This document shows, piece after piece, positions 4,990 through 5,860 of a stretch of 5,860 nucleotides of DNA. The stretch comes from Gammaproteobacteria bacterium. GTDB taxonomy: Bacteria > Pseudomonadota > Gammaproteobacteria > Arenicellales > UBA868. The stretch's first letter is position 1. Every line of letters begins with the position of its first letter. The translations under genes were made by a program, and so were the position numbers. The notes under the pieces were generated by a model. The model did no database searches, was not told where the DNA came from, and was given only the letters and a program-made list of their open reading frames with translations. The stretch covers positions 1-5,860 of the forward strand of contig DPVA01000064.1 in assembly GCA_003529705.1 (NCBI GenBank), given 5' to 3'.

Positions 4990-5685
4990 TTGTCCGTGAT
5001 CCTCGAATGGACTTCTACCGACCCTGACTACGGTCTGTCAATATTCACCAAAGACTACTACCTGCATATTCTTTACAGCACCTATCGGGCAACCGTGGCG
5101 TTCGCTCTCGCCGTTATTCTAGGAGTACCACTCGGGATAATGATGGGTTGGCGGGCCAACTTCAACGCCTACGCCGGAGCACTTCTTGACTTTCTCCGCC
5201 CAATCCCGCCTCTGGCATGGGTCCCAATCGCCATCCTGATCCTTCCAGGAGATGAGCCAGCGGTTATCTTTGTTACATTCCTCGTAGCTTTTTTCGCCAC
5301 GACGCTAAACACGCTTTTAGGGGTTCGATCGATCGACCCAGATTTTTTTCGGGCAGCTGAGTGTCTCGGCGCAAATGCCCGAGATGTTTTGAGAGACGTT
5401 ATCGTCCCCGGCGCCTTACCCACTATCTTTACTGGATTACAGATTGCAATGGGGGCCGCCTGGTTTTCTCTTGTTGCAGGAGAGATGATCGCGGCCCAGT
5501 ACGGCCTTGGTTTCATGATCCTCGAGTCATATAACCTTGTGCAATATCCCACAATCGTCATCATGATGGCTACCCTCGGAATTGTCGGTTACTCCAGTAG
5601 TGCCGTCATTCGACTCGTAGGGAAAAAAATGATTCGCTGGCGGGAACAGGCGACTGGGATGGGACTAGAGGCAAAAGCGCAATGA
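4990..5685 (+). CDS. ABC transporter permease, nitrate/sulfonate/taurine type (SsuC/TauC-like)
   Basis: This is the membrane subunit of a BPD-type importer in the inner membrane. Counting from TTG at 4990 there are 231 residues: membrane segments at about 34-53, 73-86, 91-111, 146-170 and 187-208; the family signature [11 protein letters not shown] at 70-80; and the cytoplasmic EAA loop [22 protein letters not shown] at 123-144, which docks on the ATPase. These motifs match SsuC, TauC and NrtB relatives, but the substrate cannot be told. The TTG start has no Shine-Dalgarno and would lose the first helix, which is encoded in the same frame at 4897-4953; the true protein is probably about 270 residues (see 4855-4989). 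The stop overlaps the ATPase start by ATGA, so the two are translationally coupled. The gene for the periplasmic binding protein is not found upstream in the window. Confidence 0.85.
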   Translation: MSVILEWTSTDPDYGLSIFTKDYYLHILYSTYRATVAFALAVILGVPLGIMMGWRANFNAYAGALLDFLRPIPPLAWVPIAILILPGDEPAVIFVTFLVAFFATTLNTLLGVRSIDPDFFRAAECLGANARDVLRDVIVPGALPTIFTGLQIAMGAAWFSLVAGEMIAAQYGLGFMILESYNLVQYPTIVIMMATLGIVGYSSSAVIRLVGKKMIRWREQATGMGLEAKAQ

Positions 5686-5860
5686 GCGAAGCCGGGTTCA
5701 TATCGATCTCCAGTATCAGGAAAGTCTACGATCCCGAGGGTGCATCGGTGCACGCGCTAGAAGACTGTTCCTGCGAGATCCCTTCCGGGAAATTTATCGC
5801 CATGGTCGGACCTTCGGGATGCGGCAAAAGCACCCTACTGAATATGATTGCAGGTTTTGA
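5682..5860 (+). CDS. ABC transporter ATP-binding protein, SsuB/TauB-like (5' part, cut by window edge)
   Basis: The first 59 codons of the importer's cytoplasmic ATPase are present. An N-terminal strand ([15 protein letters not shown], residues 6-20) with the A-loop tyrosine at Tyr16, the strand [20 protein letters not shown], and a complete Walker A motif GPSGCGKST at 43-51 followed by LLNMIAGF fit the nitrate/sulfonate/taurine ATPase family. The Q-loop, ABC signature and Walker B lie beyond the window. ATG at 5682 overlaps the permease stop (ATGA), the typical coupling of permease and ATPase genes. The A-loop spacer [12 protein letters not shown] is typical of members whose ligand (nitrate, taurine, sulfonate, thiamine precursor or other) cannot be inferred from this end. 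Confidence 0.9.
   Translation, partial: MSEAGFISISSIRKVYDPEGASVHALEDCSCEIPSGKFIAMVGPSGCGKSTLLNMIAGF

Noticed and set aside
5169..5564. Reverse frame of 131 codons inside the permease gene
   Set aside because: It is antisense to the EAA-loop and membrane segments of the permease; no motif of its own.

Overview
The window is a stretch of bacterial chromosome with about seven protein-coding genes, two of them cut by the window edges. It looks proteobacterial, probably gammaproteobacterial and perhaps a free-living aquatic species. The reasons are the close match of one intergenic palindrome to the gammaproteobacterial Zur operator, a hydroxyacid-oxoacid transhydrogenase, and a mid-range GC content with AT-rich promoter regions. 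No taxon can be fixed from the sequence alone. There are no RNA genes, CRISPR arrays, insertion sequences or phage genes.

Left part (1-1415): a zinc-transport substrate-binding protein gene (znuA, 5' part only) runs leftward off the window. It diverges from a rightward pair: a Bcp/PrxQ-type peroxiredoxin gene and, 2 bases later, a small NTF2/SnoaL-like gene. The 186-base divergent spacer holds a near-perfect Zur box lying on an extended -10 for znuA, a perfect 12-bp palindrome, and weak promoter-like and repeat signals on the peroxiredoxin side.

Centre (1436-4568): three leftward genes with 27-28 base gaps look like one transcription unit. In order of transcription they are a CoA-binding (YccU-type) protein, an O-acetylhomoserine sulfhydrylase (MetY) and a hydroxyacid-oxoacid transhydrogenase of the iron-alcohol-dehydrogenase superfamily. 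The unit converges on the NTF2-like gene, with a 7-bp-stem hairpin filling the 20-base gap. Direct sulfhydrylation (sulfur assimilation to homocysteine) and 2-oxoglutarate/4-hydroxybutyrate redox chemistry thus appear to be co-expressed.

Right part (4569-5860): a 421-base AT-rich spacer with heptamer repeats and inverted repeats separates the sulfur unit from an ABC importer of the nitrate/sulfonate/taurine type. The importer has a permease overlapping a truncated ATPase by ATGA. The permease has no ordinary start codon where its first membrane helix begins: its frame is open back to 4855 but has no ATG, GTG or TTG before 4990. No substrate-binding protein lies upstream in the window.

Most of the window is ordinary metabolism. 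The best candidates for a second look are the permease 5' end, the transhydrogenase/MetY/CoA-binding gene cluster, and the Zur-controlled divergent region beside a peroxiredoxin that lacks the usual resolving cysteine. No clearly new biological system is visible.
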